Positions 1-9,620 are shown, numbered from the stretch's first letter. The stretch: DNA of 50,843 bases from Candidatus Dactylopiibacterium sp. (GCA_031119555.1 JAVHXQ010000026.1:1-50843), one strand, 5' to 3'. Notes: generated by a model from the sequence alone, not told the origin. Numbers and translations: made by a program.

Positions 1-47
1 CCACCCCCACCCCCACCCCCACCCCCACCCCCACCCCCACCCCCACC
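1..47. repeat. CCCCCA hexanucleotide tandem repeat
   Basis: Adenines sit at positions 3, 9, 15, 21, 27, 33, 39 and 45, so this is about eight uninterrupted copies of a 6-bp unit, CCCCCA (TGGGGG on the other strand). The tract is cut by the left window edge and may be longer. Runs of five G on the minus strand could form a G-quadruplex. It lies about 440 bp upstream of a surface-protein operon. Confidence 0.9.
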
Positions 48-488
48 GCGTCGCGCGGAGCGACCTGCCCGAACGTCTCTCTCAAGGCCCCGGGGGCCGC
101 GCCGTAAGGGCTCGTAAGTCTCATCTGTCCAGTCGGGGTGCCGTCCGTGTTCGCGGCGGCGCCTCGTTGCCGTCCGGCCCGTCGTCCTCCTGGCCGGCTT
201 CTGAAGCACGCATCGCCCAGGCCTCTGCGGCGCCCGGACCGGGCCGGACCGGCTTTCCTGAATCACCGCGCATTGCCCGCCGGAACCGCGGTGGAACTGC
301 CCGGAAGTGTGAGTCATTCAATAACTTTTACTGATTGTTGTTTAATTATTTTCAATACTAATTTGACGTTAATGCCGGATCTGACGGCTTGAGTGACGAA
401 ATCGACACTTTTGCCGGCTGCATCTGCGGGGCCCCGGGGCATGACCGCCCGGTGAGCTGGATGGCCCCAGGCGTGGTGGGAGACAAGC
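48..488. other. Non-coding leader of the surface-protein operon
   Basis: I find no convincing gene here. Short open frames on both strands are Arg/Pro-rich and look like GC-driven shadows. The first 250 bases are GC-rich, 315-373 is strikingly AT-rich, and the last 100 bases are GC-rich again. I see no tRNA, riboswitch or clear terminator. The stretch most likely holds the promoter and a long 5' leader for the gene at 489. Confidence 0.5.
315..373 (+). promoter_or_regulatory. AT-rich island, putative promoter region
   Basis: This is about 59 bases of very AT-rich sequence in an otherwise GC-rich window, 116 bases upstream of the first gene of the surface-protein operon. Loose -35-like boxes are present (TTGTTG at 335, TTTACT at 327), but I could not pair any with a good -10 box at 16-18 bp. 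The promoter call rests on composition and position only. It could equally be a site for an AT-binding nucleoid protein. Confidence 0.35.
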
Positions 489-1031
489 ATGCGGTGGAGT
501 GTGATGTGGGTGGCGCTGTTGCTCTGGCACGGCGCTCAGGCCGCGCCCGGGCCCGACGTGCGCGTGGAGCTCGAGGTGGTGGCGGTGCAGGCGCCGGGTC
601 CGGATGGACGCGAACGTTTCGGCCCCGCCGAGAAGGTGAGCCCCGGCGATCTGCTCGAATACCGCGCGCGCTACGTCAATCGCGGCGACGCGACGGCGCG
701 CGACGTGGAAGCCACGCTTCCGATCCCGGCCGGCGGCGTCGTGTATGTGGCCGATTCGGCCCGTCCCCGCAGCGTGCTCGCCAGCACCGACGGCACGCTT
801 TTCGAAGCGATGCCGCTCAAGCGGACCGTCACCCTGCCCGACGGGCGCCGCCAGACCGAGCTGGTGCCCCTTGCCGAATACCGTTACCTGCGCTGGAAGC
901 TGGGCAACCTGGCCGCCGGCGGTGACGTGACCGTGGTCTCGCGCGTGCGCTTGACCTCTCTGGATGTGGCGCAAAGCGGCGTGACGCCCGGGCTTCCCGC
1001 CGGGGCGAATGGCCGCGCGCCGGCGCGCTAG
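489..1031 (+). CDS. Small exported DUF11-like protein
   Basis: This is a 180-aa protein with a short signal peptide (MRWSVMWVALLLWHGAQA, cleavage likely after AQA). Residues about 50-95 read like a DUF11 (TIGR01451-type) beta-sandwich: a YRARYVNRGDATARDVEATL stretch, then an 'IPAGGVVYVADSA' segment. DUF11 modules occur in secreted and surface proteins and have no enzymatic role known to me. The start is supported by GGGAGA five bases upstream; ATG 504 is an alternative. The C-terminus is Gly/Ala/Pro-rich with no anchor. It is the first gene of a four-gene operon and lies 36 bases before the next gene. The function is unknown; it may be a small subunit or adaptor of the surface structure. Confidence 0.8.
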   Translation: MRWSVMWVALLLWHGAQAAPGPDVRVELEVVAVQAPGPDGRERFGPAEKVSPGDLLEYRARYVNRGDATARDVEATLPIPAGGVVYVADSARPRSVLASTDGTLFEAMPLKRTVTLPDGRRQTELVPLAEYRYLRWKLGNLAAGGDVTVVSRVRLTSLDVAQSGVTPGLPAGANGRAPAR

Positions 1032-1067
1032 GCGCTTTCGCACGAAGGCAAAGAAAGGGATTCCATC

Positions 1068-3671
1068 ATGTCCAGTCATCATTCCCTGATGCGCGGGCTG
1101 CTTCTCGGCCTTTTCCTGCTGTGCTGCCTGGCCGGGGGGCGTGCCCTCGCGGCGCCGGCCGCCGGCACCAACATCGGCAACCAGGCCTCGGCGACCTACT
1201 CCGACACCTCGGCCACGGTGCGCACCGTCACCAGTAACAGCGTGATCACCATCGTGCAGCAGGTGGCGAGCCTCACGCTGGGCAGCAACGGTGCCAAGCA
1301 GGTGCCGATCGGCGGCATCGTCTCTTACCCCCACACCCTCGTGAATACCGGCAACGGCAACGACAGCTTCACGCTGTCGGCGACGGGCTCGGGGGCCTTC
1401 ACCTTCGTCAGCGTCTCGATCTACGCCGACGCCAACGGCGACGGCGTGCCGGACAACACCACGCCCATCACGAATTCCGGCAGCGTCGCGGCGGGTGCGA
1501 GCTTCAACTTCGTGGTCGTCGGCGTCGTGCCGCCCACCGCCGTGGCGGGCAGCCAGAACACCCTCACGGTCACCGCGGCGAGCGTGCTGACGCCCGCCGT
1601 CTCGGCCAGCAACACCGATGTCACCACCGTGTCGAGCGGGGCCGTCATCAACGTGACGAAGGCCCTCGACGTGAGCACGGGCGTGCCGGGGCCGACCGCG
1701 CGCACCTTCACGCTGACCTACACGAACAGCGGCAATTCGGCGGCGACCAACCTCGTGCTGACCGACGTGATTCCCTCCGGCATGACCTACGTGGGGGGCA
1801 GCGCCCGCTGGAGCGGCACCGGCGCGACGGTGCTGACCGACCTGCTGACCGAGAACCAGAGCGGCATCGTCTACGACTTCGGCGTCACGGTGCCGGGGCG
1901 CGTCACGGCGACGATCGCGTCGGTGCCGGCCGGCGCTTCCGGCATCCTGAGCTTCCAGGTCACCGTCAATACCGGCGCGGCTCCCGGCGCCACGGCCGCC
2001 ACGCGCAACGTCGCGCAGTACGTCTATACCGACGGCGGCACCACGCTGCCCGCCGCCAACACCAACGCCGTGCAGTTCGTCGTGAGTTCGGTCGGGGCGG
2101 TGAGCATCACCGGCGCGACCGTGCCGACGGCCGCGCAGGGCAGCACCGTGAGCTTCACGAACACGATCACCAACACCGGCACCGCGATCGACAGCTTCGA
2201 CGTGACCGTCGCCACGACGCACTCCTTCCCCGTCGGGACGACCTTCGTGCTCTTCCGCGCCGACGGCGTGACGCCGCTCATCGACAGCAACGGCAACGGC
2301 ACGCCGGACACCGGCCCCCTCGCGCCGGGCGCCTCGGCGGCGGTCGTGCTGCATGCGATCCTGCCCGCCGGCGCCAGCGGCACCGGCCCGTACAGCGTGC
2401 AGAAGACAGCCACCTCGCGCGCCGATCCGACCAAGTCGGCGAGCGCGGCGGACGTGCTCAGCGCCATCACGGCCAACACGGTGGACATCACCAACAACGC
2501 GGCTGGCGCCGGCGCGCCCGGCGTGGGCCCGGGCCCGGAACCCAGCCCGGTGATCACCAACACCGTGGCGCCCGGGGCGACCACGCGCTTCACGCTCTAC
2601 ATCGCCAACGGCAGCGCCATCGCGGATGGCTTCAACCTGCAGGCCAGCAGCACGACGAACTTCGGCGCACCCACGCTGCCGCCGGGCTGGAGCGTGCAGT
2701 TCGTGAATGCGCAGGGCACCGTGATCACCAACACGGGCGTCATCAACGCGGGCACCTCGGCGCAGATCTTCGCCGACGTGACGGTGCCGGCCGGCGCGAG
2801 CGCTGCCACGACGGACCTGTACTTCCGCGCGGTGTCGCCGATCTCCGGCGCGGCCGACGTGGTGCACGACGCCGTGACGGTTTCGGGCGTGCGCAGCGTG
2901 AGCCTCACGCCCAACAACAGCGGCCAGGTGTATCCCGGCGGCAGCGTGGTGTATCGCCACACCCTGACCAACACCGGCAACGTCGTCGAGGGCGCCGGCG
3001 GTGGCGGCAGCACCCTCGCGCTCACCGCAGCCAACACCGCGAGCGGGTTCTCGTCGGCGATCTACTGGGACCAGAACAACAACGGCGTCCTCGACGCGTC
3101 CGACCCCGTGGTTTCCAGCGCAGCCGACTTCGTGGGGGGCACGGGCGGGGCCAGCACGGCCGCCGGTCTGGACCCCGGCGAAAGCGCGGTGCTCTTCCTC
3201 AAGGTCTTCGCGGCGGGCAGCGCCGCCGTGGGCACCGTCGATACCGCCACCCTCACCGCCACGCCAGCCGGCGGAGTGTCGCCGCCGCCGGCGGTGAGCG
3301 TCTCCAACGCCACCGCGGTGATCCCGGGGCAACTGCGGCTCGAGAAGCAGCAGGCGCTGGACGCGGCCTGCGACGGCACGGCGGACACCGCCTTCAGCCC
3401 GGCGATCATCACCACGGGCGCCGTGCCCGGAGCCTGCGTGCGTTACCAGGTGACCGCGACGAATGCCGGCGTGGCCGACGTGACCAACGTCGTCATCAGC
3501 GACGCGACGCCGCTCAACACTGTCTATCACGCCACGGTGGGAGCCGCGACGAGCGCCGGTTCGGTGACGGCGCCCGGGGCCGGCGCGGCCGGCACCGTGA
3601 CCGCCACGGTGGGCACCATGGTGCCGGGACAGGTCGTGACCGTCACCTTTGGCGTGCGCATCAGCCAGTAA
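1068..3671 (+). CDS. Large exported DUF11 repeat protein
   Basis: This 867-aa protein has a signal peptide (hydrophobic residues 9-28, cleavage near ALA-AP at 29) and is otherwise almost entirely Ala/Thr/Val/Gly/Asn-rich beta-strand sequence. DUF11-type sandwiches are visible around residues 195-330 and 755-867. Three acidic loops resembling calcium-binding thrombospondin-3/dockerin motifs lie at 121 (DANGDGVPD), 406 (DSNGNGTPD) and 668 (DQNNNGVLD). The protein stops immediately after the last DUF11 strand, with no cell-wall or membrane anchor. It is probably secreted to the surface or periplasm and held by a partner. Residues 30-100 are clearly related to the N-terminus of the giant protein encoded next. 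An AAAGGGA sequence upstream supports the start. It is inferred to be a structural or adhesive subunit. Confidence 0.85.
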   Translation: MSSHHSLMRGLLLGLFLLCCLAGGRALAAPAAGTNIGNQASATYSDTSATVRTVTSNSVITIVQQVASLTLGSNGAKQVPIGGIVSYPHTLVNTGNGNDSFTLSATGSGAFTFVSVSIYADANGDGVPDNTTPITNSGSVAAGASFNFVVVGVVPPTAVAGSQNTLTVTAASVLTPAVSASNTDVTTVSSGAVINVTKALDVSTGVPGPTARTFTLTYTNSGNSAATNLVLTDVIPSGMTYVGGSARWSGTGATVLTDLLTENQSGIVYDFGVTVPGRVTATIASVPAGASGILSFQVTVNTGAAPGATAATRNVAQYVYTDGGTTLPAANTNAVQFVVSSVGAVSITGATVPTAAQGSTVSFTNTITNTGTAIDSFDVTVATTHSFPVGTTFVLFRADGVTPLIDSNGNGTPDTGPLAPGASAAVVLHAILPAGASGTGPYSVQKTATSRADPTKSASAADVLSAITANTVDITNNAAGAGAPGVGPGPEPSPVITNTVAPGATTRFTLYIANGSAIADGFNLQASSTTNFGAPTLPPGWSVQFVNAQGTVITNTGVINAGTSAQIFADVTVPAGASAATTDLYFRAVSPISGAADVVHDAVTVSGVRSVSLTPNNSGQVYPGGSVVYRHTLTNTGNVVEGAGGGGSTLALTAANTASGFSSAIYWDQNNNGVLDASDPVVSSAADFVGGTGGASTAAGLDPGESAVLFLKVFAAGSAAVGTVDTATLTATPAGGVSPPPAVSVSNATAVIPGQLRLEKQQALDAACDGTADTAFSPAIITTGAVPGACVRYQVTATNAGVADVTNVVISDATPLNTVYHATVGAATSAGSVTAPGAGAAGTVTATVGTMVPGQVVTVTFGVRISQ

Positions 3672-3703
3672 GGCCATGACCACCGAGGCCCGGACGATTC
3701 GGC

Positions 3704-6700
3704 ATGAACCTGATGGTCGATCCATGCGCGCCGGGGTCATGCAGATGGCATGACGCCGGGCGCACCGCCAGCACCGGGCCGGGCCGCGACGGCAAGCCGC
3801 CTTCGTCCGTGCGCGCTCGCGTGGCGCGGCGCGTGCTGCTCGGGCTGGCGGGCATCGCGCTGTGGTCCGCCAGCGCCGCCGACGCCGCGCCGCTCGCCGG
3901 CACGCGCATCGACAGCCAGGCCAGCGTGCGCTACCTCGCCGGCCCCGGGCCGGAGGTGAGCGTGCTGCAGTCGAACATCGTGTCGGTCTTCGTGCAGGCC
4001 GTCGAAGCCCTCACGCTGAGCGATGGCCAGAGCGTGAACCGCCCGCCCGGCGCGGGCGTCGATCTGGCCCACCGCCTCACCAACACCGGCAACACCCCCA
4101 CCACCTACACGCTGAGCCTCGCGCATGCCCATGACGATGCCTTCGATCTCGCCGGCCTCCAGCTCGTGCATGACGTCAACGGCAATGGCGTGGCCGACCC
4201 TGGCGAACCCGTCGTCGGCAACATCACCCTGGGGCCGGGCGAGGCCGCCGACCTGGTGGTGAGCGGGCACGTGCCGGGGGCCGTCACGAGCGGCGTCACG
4301 CGGTTCTCGCTGCAGGCCCGCTCGGCCTCCGGCAAGGCCGCGACCATCACCGACGCGGTGACCGTGCAGGACAGCGCCGTGCTCGCGGTGCAGCAGACCG
4401 CCTCGGACACCCAGCCCGCGCCGGGCGCGCGCGTGAGCCTGCGCATCTTCGTGCGCAACCTGGGCAAGAACGCGGCCTACGGCATGCCCGTCAGCGTCGA
4501 CGGTGTCGAGGAAGACATCCTGCTCATCACGATTCCGGTGCCGCCGAACACCACGCTGGACGCGGCCTTCCCGCTCGGCGAAGTGGTGCCGATGTACCAC
4601 CGCATCGGCGACCCGGCCACCGTCTTCAGCCGTCAGGCGCCCGCCGACCTCTCGCTCGTGGACGAGGTCGTGTATGGCATGGACAACCTGCCGGCGGGCG
4701 CCGAGCTGCATTTCGACCTGCGCCTGCTGATCAACTGGAACGCCGGCGGCGTGATCCAGAGCACCTCGCGCGCGCAGTACTCGGCCACCGAATGGTCGGA
4801 CGAGGAATGGGCGATGTCGAACACGCTGCGATTCACCGTCGTGCCTTTCGCGCACATCGCCTTCTATGACAGTGACGGGTTCGCCAACGAGCTCCAGCGC
4901 AGCGCGCTGGGCACGCCGCTCTACGTGAAGGCCGAGGCGGCGGCCTGCAACCGCAACACCTCGCAGGCCGAAACCGTGCAGGTGGTCGTGACCTCCGCGC
5001 AGAGCGGCGACCAGGAGACCTTCGCGGCCGTCGAGACCGGCCCCAACACCGGCACCTTCCGCGTGCCGCAGGAGGTGGCGACGGCCTCCGCGCTGTCGCA
5101 CGGAGTGACCGCCGGCGACGGTCGCGTGTCGTCCCTGCGCGGCGACGCGCTGACCCTTCTGCTGCCCGACTGCGGTTCCGGAGCCGCCCAGGCGCGGCTC
5201 ATGATGGAGCCGGTGGGCGTCGTCTTCGACAGCCGCAGCAATGCCCCCATCGCCGGCGTGAGCGTGACCCTCCTCGACGTGCAGGGCGCGCACAACGGCG
5301 GCCGTCCCGGCGAAGCCGCGCGCGTGTTCGCGGCCGATGGCGTCACGCCCGCCGCCGCCACCGTCGTGACCGATGCCGAGGGGCGCTACGAGTTCGCCTT
5401 CGTGATGCCCGGCACCTATCGCCTGCGCCTCGAAGCACCGGGTTACGGCTTCCCCTCGGCGGTCGAGCCGGACAAGCTGCCGGCCGGCCGCATCCTTCAC
5501 ATCGATGGCTCCTACGGCAAGGAGTTCACGGGCGCCTCGGTGACGCTGGACCTGCCCATCGACAGCCCGCAGGGGGGCCTGATGGTGGAGGTGGAAGCCT
5601 CGCGCAAGACCGCGGAGCTCGGTGATTTCGTCGATTACACGGTGCGCGTGCGCAACGTCAGCGGCGTGACCCTGCCCGAGGTGAATGTGGTGGGGGCGCT
5701 GCCGCCGGGCTTCGCGCTGCAGGCCGGCACCTTGCGCCGCGATGGCCTCGCGCAGCCCGACCCCGCGCCCGCGCCGGGGGGCTTCGACATGTCGCTGGGC
5801 GCGCTGCCCAACGACACCACGCGCGCGCTGAGCTATCGCGCCCGCATCGGTCCCACGACGCCGCTGGGAGACGCGATCGCGCGCGCGCAGGCCAGCAACC
5901 GTCGCCCGGCGCTGGGCAGCAACACCGGCACCGCGCTGGTCCGCGTGGAAGGCGGCGTGTTCGATACCAAGGGCTTCGCGCTCGGCAAGATCTACGCCGA
6001 CTGCAACGCCAACGGCATACAGGACGCCGGCGAACCTGGCGTGCCCGGCGTGCGCATCTGGCTCGAGGACGGCACCTGGGCGATCTCGGACGGCGAGGGC
6101 AAGTACAGCTTCTACAACCTCTCGCCACGCACTCACGTCGCCAAGGTGGATGCCACCACGCTGCCGCGCGGCGCGCGCCTGGTGCCGATCGCCAACCGCA
6201 ATGCGCTCGACGGCGGTAGCCGCTTCATCGACATGAAGAACGGCGAACTGCAGCGCGCGGACTTCGCCCTCGCGGCTTGCGACGAGCCCGTGCAGGCGGA
6301 GATCCGCCAGCGTCGCGAGCGCGCGCGGCAGTCGGCCAGCGAGGTCGAGGCCGGGGCGCGGACGCAGCTCACGCTCGAGAGCGGCACGCCCGCGCAGTCG
6401 GCCATCGCGAGCGGCACGATCAATCCGCAGGCCGGCAAGACCCCGTTGCCGGGCATGAACGCGCCCGCGCCGGCCTTCGCGGCCAGCGCCGCGCCCGCGC
6501 GCCCGGCCACGGCGGTCGTGAGCCTGCCGGAAGCGGTGGCCGGAGTCGACAACTCGGTCGGCTTCGTCGACCCCGCCGACCGCCGCGTGCTGGCCGCGCC
6601 GCAGGCCACGCTGCGCATCAAGGGGCCGATGGGCAGCCGGTTGCAGTTGCGCGTCGGCGACGAGGTGGTGCCGGCCACGCGCATCGGGCTGCTCATCGAG

Positions 6701-9613
6701 CAGCCGGAACGCCACCTGCAGGCCGTCGAATACATCGGCGTGCCCCTGCGCACGGGCGAGAACCGCGTCGCCGCGGAACAGCTCGGCAGCGATGGCAGCG
6801 TGCTCGCGCGGCGCGTGCTGACGCTGATCGCGCCGGGCGAACTCGAGCGCATCGTCATCGAGCCGGTGGCCGCGGCGCTGGCCGACGGGATAGACAGCGC
6901 GCGCGTCGTCGTGCGCCTCGAGGACGGGCAGGGCACGCCCGTGCTGGCCCGCACGCCGCTCACGCTGGAGACGAGCCAGGGCGAATGGCAGGTGGCCGAC
7001 CTGAATCCGCTGGAGCCCGGCGTGCAGGTTTTCGTCGAGGGCGGGCGCGGCGAGTTCGTGCTGCGGTCGCCGCAGGCGCCCGGCGACGCGCAGATCCGCG
7101 CGACGGCCGGCATGCGCAGCAAGGATGCGGTCGTGAGTTTCCTGCCGCCGCTGCGCGAGCTGCTCGCGAGCGGGCTCGTCGAGGGCGTGCTGAGTCTGCG
7201 CAAACTCGGCTCGGGGGCCTTGCAGCGCACCCGCGACAACGATGGCTTCGAGCAGGAGATCCAGCGCTTCTCGCAGACCAACGGAGACACCACGGCGGCG
7301 GCGCGCGCGGCACTCTTCCTCAAGGGCAAGGTCAAGGGCGAGTACCTGCTCACGCTGGGCTACGACTCCGACAAGGATACGAAGGCGCGGCTGTTCCGCG
7401 ACATCGAGCCCGACCGCTTCTACCCGGTGTATGGCGACGCCTCGGTCAAGGGCTTCGACGCCCAGACCACGGGGCATCTCTACGTGCGCGTCGACAAGGG
7501 CAAATCCTGGCTGCTCTACGGTGACCTGCTCACGAGCAACAGCACGCTGGACCCCGCGCGCAACCTCGCCGCCTACAATCGCGCCCTCAACGGCCTGCGC
7601 CATCACTACGAACAGGGCCGCGTCACCGCCGACACCTTCCTCGCGCGCCAGTCGAGCCGCCAGCGCGTGCAGGAGATCCCCGCCAACGGCACCTCCGGGC
7701 CCTTCGCGATCGGCAGCGGCAATCTGGTCGTCAATAGCGAACGCGTCGAAGTCGTCACGCGCGACCGCCGCCAGCAGTCGCAGGTGCTGCGCGTCACGCC
7801 GCTCGCGCGGTTCTCGGATTACACGCTGGAGCCCTTCAGCGGCAGCCTGCTGCTGCGCGCGCCGGTGCCCAGCGTGGATGCCGACCTCAATGACAACTTC
7901 ATCCGCATCACCTACGAAGTCGATGATGGGGGGGCGGCGTTCTGGGTGGGCGGCACCGACCTGCGCGTGAAGCTCGTCGATAACGACCGGTTCAAGGTGC
8001 AGGCCGGCGCGGTGGCCGTGGAAGACCGCGATCCGCTCGACCGCAACACCCTGCGCGGCGTGAATCTCAGCGCGAAGAGCGGCGACGTGACGATGATCGC
8101 CGAGGCCGCGCGTTCCGACTACGCCACGGTCGGGTCCGGGCGCGCCGAGCGCTTCGAGGTGCGCAAGGAAACCGGCCCCCTGCAGGGCCGCGTGTATGCC
8201 GGGCGCAGCGACGCGGGCTTCAAGAATCCCTCGTCCATCCTCTCGCAGGGGCGCGCCGAACATGGCGGCAAGCTCTCCTACGGGCTGGACGACCGTACCC
8301 GCCTCATCGCCGACGTGCTCGCGACCCGCGACGATTCGCGCGGCACCGAGCGCAAGGAATGGCTCGCCGGCATCGAGCGCAGTTTCGACAACCAGTTCAA
8401 GCTCGAATTCGCCGCGCGGCAGTACAAGGAGGAAAGTGCCACGCGCGAGATCCCCCCGCAGGAGGCCACCAGCGTGCGCACGCGCCTGACCACGCCGGTG
8501 CCGGGCGTACCCGAGGCCACGGTGTTCGGCGAAGTGGAGCAGGCCGTAGACGGCAGCAACCGGCGCATGCTCGCGGCGGGGGGCGATTACCGCATCGCCG
8601 ACCGCACGCGCCTCTACGGGCGCTACGAGTTCGTGTCGGAGCTCGCGAGCTATGTCGATGCCGACACGCGCCAGCGCAACACCGCGGTCTTCGGCCTGGA
8701 CACCCAGTACATGCCCGACGCGCGCGCCTTCAGCGAGTACCGCGCGCGCGACGCCTTCACGGGGCGCGAGGCCGAGGCCGCGATGGGGCTGCGCAACCAG
8801 TGGCGCGTGGCCGAGGGCGTGGCGCTGCACACCAGCTTCGAGCGCGTGCAGGCGCTGCAGGGCGCCGACAGCACGCGCCGCGCCGAATCGACCGCCCTCA
8901 CCGGGGCGGTCGAATACACGCGCCACGCCGACTGGAAGGCCACCGCGCGCATGGAGTGGCGGGGCGGCCCGGGCAGCGAATCCTTCCTCAACACGCTGGG
9001 CTACGCGCACAAGCTCAACGAGGAATGGACCTTCCTCGCGCGCAACATCTTCAACCGCATCGACAACAAGACGCCGGACTCGGGCGATCGCCGCCAGGAG
9101 CGCTTCCAGGCCGGCTTCGCCTATCGCGATCTCGCCACCAACGTCTGGAACGCGCTGGGGCGCTATGAATTCAAGTTCGAGTCCGACAGCACGCCGGGCA
9201 GCGACTACCGGCGCAACGTGCACATCGTGTCCACCCATGCCAACGTGCAGCTCTCGCGCGACGTGATCGTCAACGGCCGCTATGCCGCCAAGCTCGCGCG
9301 CGAGCACAGCCTGGGCCTCACGAGCCAGAGCCGCACGCATCTGGTGAGCGCGCGCGCTACCTACGACCTCTCCGAGCGCTGGGATACCTCCGTGATCGCC
9401 AGCCGCCTCTGGTCACCGGGCTCGGGCGCCGCGCAGTACGGCCTGGGGGCCGAGGTCGGTTACCTCGTCATGGAAAACCTGTGGCTCTCGGTGGGCTACA
9501 ACGTCACCGGTTATCGCGAGCGCGACCTCGTTTCGGAAGACCGCGAAACGGCGCGCGGCGTCTATCTGCGTCTGCGCTTCAAGTTCGATGAAAAAATGTT
9601 CGAGCGTTTCTGA
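3704..9613 (+). CDS. Giant outer-membrane protein: Ig-like/SdrD modules plus C-terminal beta-barrel
   Basis: From ATG 3704 the protein has 1969 aa. The signal peptide begins near residue 36 (RVLLGLAGIALWSASAADA), so the true start may be GTG 3809. Modules in order are: a copy of the upstream protein's N-terminal module (about 65-200, with DVNGNGVAD at 157); further sandwiches; a carboxypeptidase-regulatory-like domain (about 505-600); a DUF11 domain (about 627-750); an SdrD-B-like domain with DCNANGIQDAGEPG (about 757-830); an Ala/Pro linker; an invasin-type Ig-like domain (about 1045-1145); and then about 750 residues of alternating, aromatic-rich strands. The protein ends FKFDEKMFERF, and the terminal Phe is typical of outer-membrane barrels. 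I infer an OM barrel that displays or exports the N-terminal modules. It overlaps no neighbour if the next gene starts at 9621. Confidence 0.8.
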   Translation: MNLMVDPCAPGSCRWHDAGRTASTGPGRDGKPPSSVRARVARRVLLGLAGIALWSASAADAAPLAGTRIDSQASVRYLAGPGPEVSVLQSNIVSVFVQAVEALTLSDGQSVNRPPGAGVDLAHRLTNTGNTPTTYTLSLAHAHDDAFDLAGLQLVHDVNGNGVADPGEPVVGNITLGPGEAADLVVSGHVPGAVTSGVTRFSLQARSASGKAATITDAVTVQDSAVLAVQQTASDTQPAPGARVSLRIFVRNLGKNAAYGMPVSVDGVEEDILLITIPVPPNTTLDAAFPLGEVVPMYHRIGDPATVFSRQAPADLSLVDEVVYGMDNLPAGAELHFDLRLLINWNAGGVIQSTSRAQYSATEWSDEEWAMSNTLRFTVVPFAHIAFYDSDGFANELQRSALGTPLYVKAEAAACNRNTSQAETVQVVVTSAQSGDQETFAAVETGPNTGTFRVPQEVATASALSHGVTAGDGRVSSLRGDALTLLLPDCGSGAAQARLMMEPVGVVFDSRSNAPIAGVSVTLLDVQGAHNGGRPGEAARVFAADGVTPAAATVVTDAEGRYEFAFVMPGTYRLRLEAPGYGFPSAVEPDKLPAGRILHIDGSYGKEFTGASVTLDLPIDSPQGGLMVEVEASRKTAELGDFVDYTVRVRNVSGVTLPEVNVVGALPPGFALQAGTLRRDGLAQPDPAPAPGGFDMSLGALPNDTTRALSYRARIGPTTPLGDAIARAQASNRRPALGSNTGTALVRVEGGVFDTKGFALGKIYADCNANGIQDAGEPGVPGVRIWLEDGTWAISDGEGKYSFYNLSPRTHVAKVDATTLPRGARLVPIANRNALDGGSRFIDMKNGELQRADFALAACDEPVQAEIRQRRERARQSASEVEAGARTQLTLESGTPAQSAIASGTINPQAGKTPLPGMNAPAPAFAASAAPARPATAVVSLPEAVAGVDNSVGFVDPADRRVLAAPQATLRIKGPMGSRLQLRVGDEVVPATRIGLLIEQPERHLQAVEYIGVPLRTGENRVAAEQLGSDGSVLARRVLTLIAPGELERIVIEPVAAALADGIDSARVVVRLEDGQGTPVLARTPLTLETSQGEWQVADLNPLEPGVQVFVEGGRGEFVLRSPQAPGDAQIRATAGMRSKDAVVSFLPPLRELLASGLVEGVLSLRKLGSGALQRTRDNDGFEQEIQRFSQTNGDTTAAARAALFLKGKVKGEYLLTLGYDSDKDTKARLFRDIEPDRFYPVYGDASVKGFDAQTTGHLYVRVDKGKSWLLYGDLLTSNSTLDPARNLAAYNRALNGLRHHYEQGRVTADTFLARQSSRQRVQEIPANGTSGPFAIGSGNLVVNSERVEVVTRDRRQQSQVLRVTPLARFSDYTLEPFSGSLLLRAPVPSVDADLNDNFIRITYEVDDGGAAFWVGGTDLRVKLVDNDRFKVQAGAVAVEDRDPLDRNTLRGVNLSAKSGDVTMIAEAARSDYATVGSGRAERFEVRKETGPLQGRVYAGRSDAGFKNPSSILSQGRAEHGGKLSYGLDDRTRLIADVLATRDDSRGTERKEWLAGIERSFDNQFKLEFAARQYKEESATREIPPQEATSVRTRLTTPVPGVPEATVFGEVEQAVDGSNRRMLAAGGDYRIADRTRLYGRYEFVSELASYVDADTRQRNTAVFGLDTQYMPDARAFSEYRARDAFTGREAEAAMGLRNQWRVAEGVALHTSFERVQALQGADSTRRAESTALTGAVEYTRHADWKATARMEWRGGPGSESFLNTLGYAHKLNEEWTFLARNIFNRIDNKTPDSGDRRQERFQAGFAYRDLATNVWNALGRYEFKFESDSTPGSDYRRNVHIVSTHANVQLSRDVIVNGRYAAKLAREHSLGLTSQSRTHLVSARATYDLSERWDTSVIASRLWSPGSGAAQYGLGAEVGYLVMENLWLSVGYNVTGYRERDLVSEDRETARGVYLRLRFKFDEKMFERF

Positions 9614-9620
9614 CCCCATC

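Noticed and set aside
376-488. Possible cyclic-di-GMP (GEMM) or other riboswitch in the surface-operon leader
   Set aside because: I looked for GEMM-type conserved segments because surface operons often carry them. None of the core motifs could be aligned.
369-3740. Antisense open frame of about 1120 codons opposite the first surface genes
   Set aside because: It is extremely rich in Arg/His/Gly/Ala/Asp with no recognisable domain. It mirrors the real + strand genes, which have signal peptides and DUF11 domains. Long shadow frames are expected at this GC content.
3737-9340. Antisense open frame of about 1867 codons opposite the giant barrel gene
   Set aside because: Although very long, it has shadow composition (Arg/His/Ala/Gly/Val), no signal or motif, and no sensible start. 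The + strand gene explains the region.
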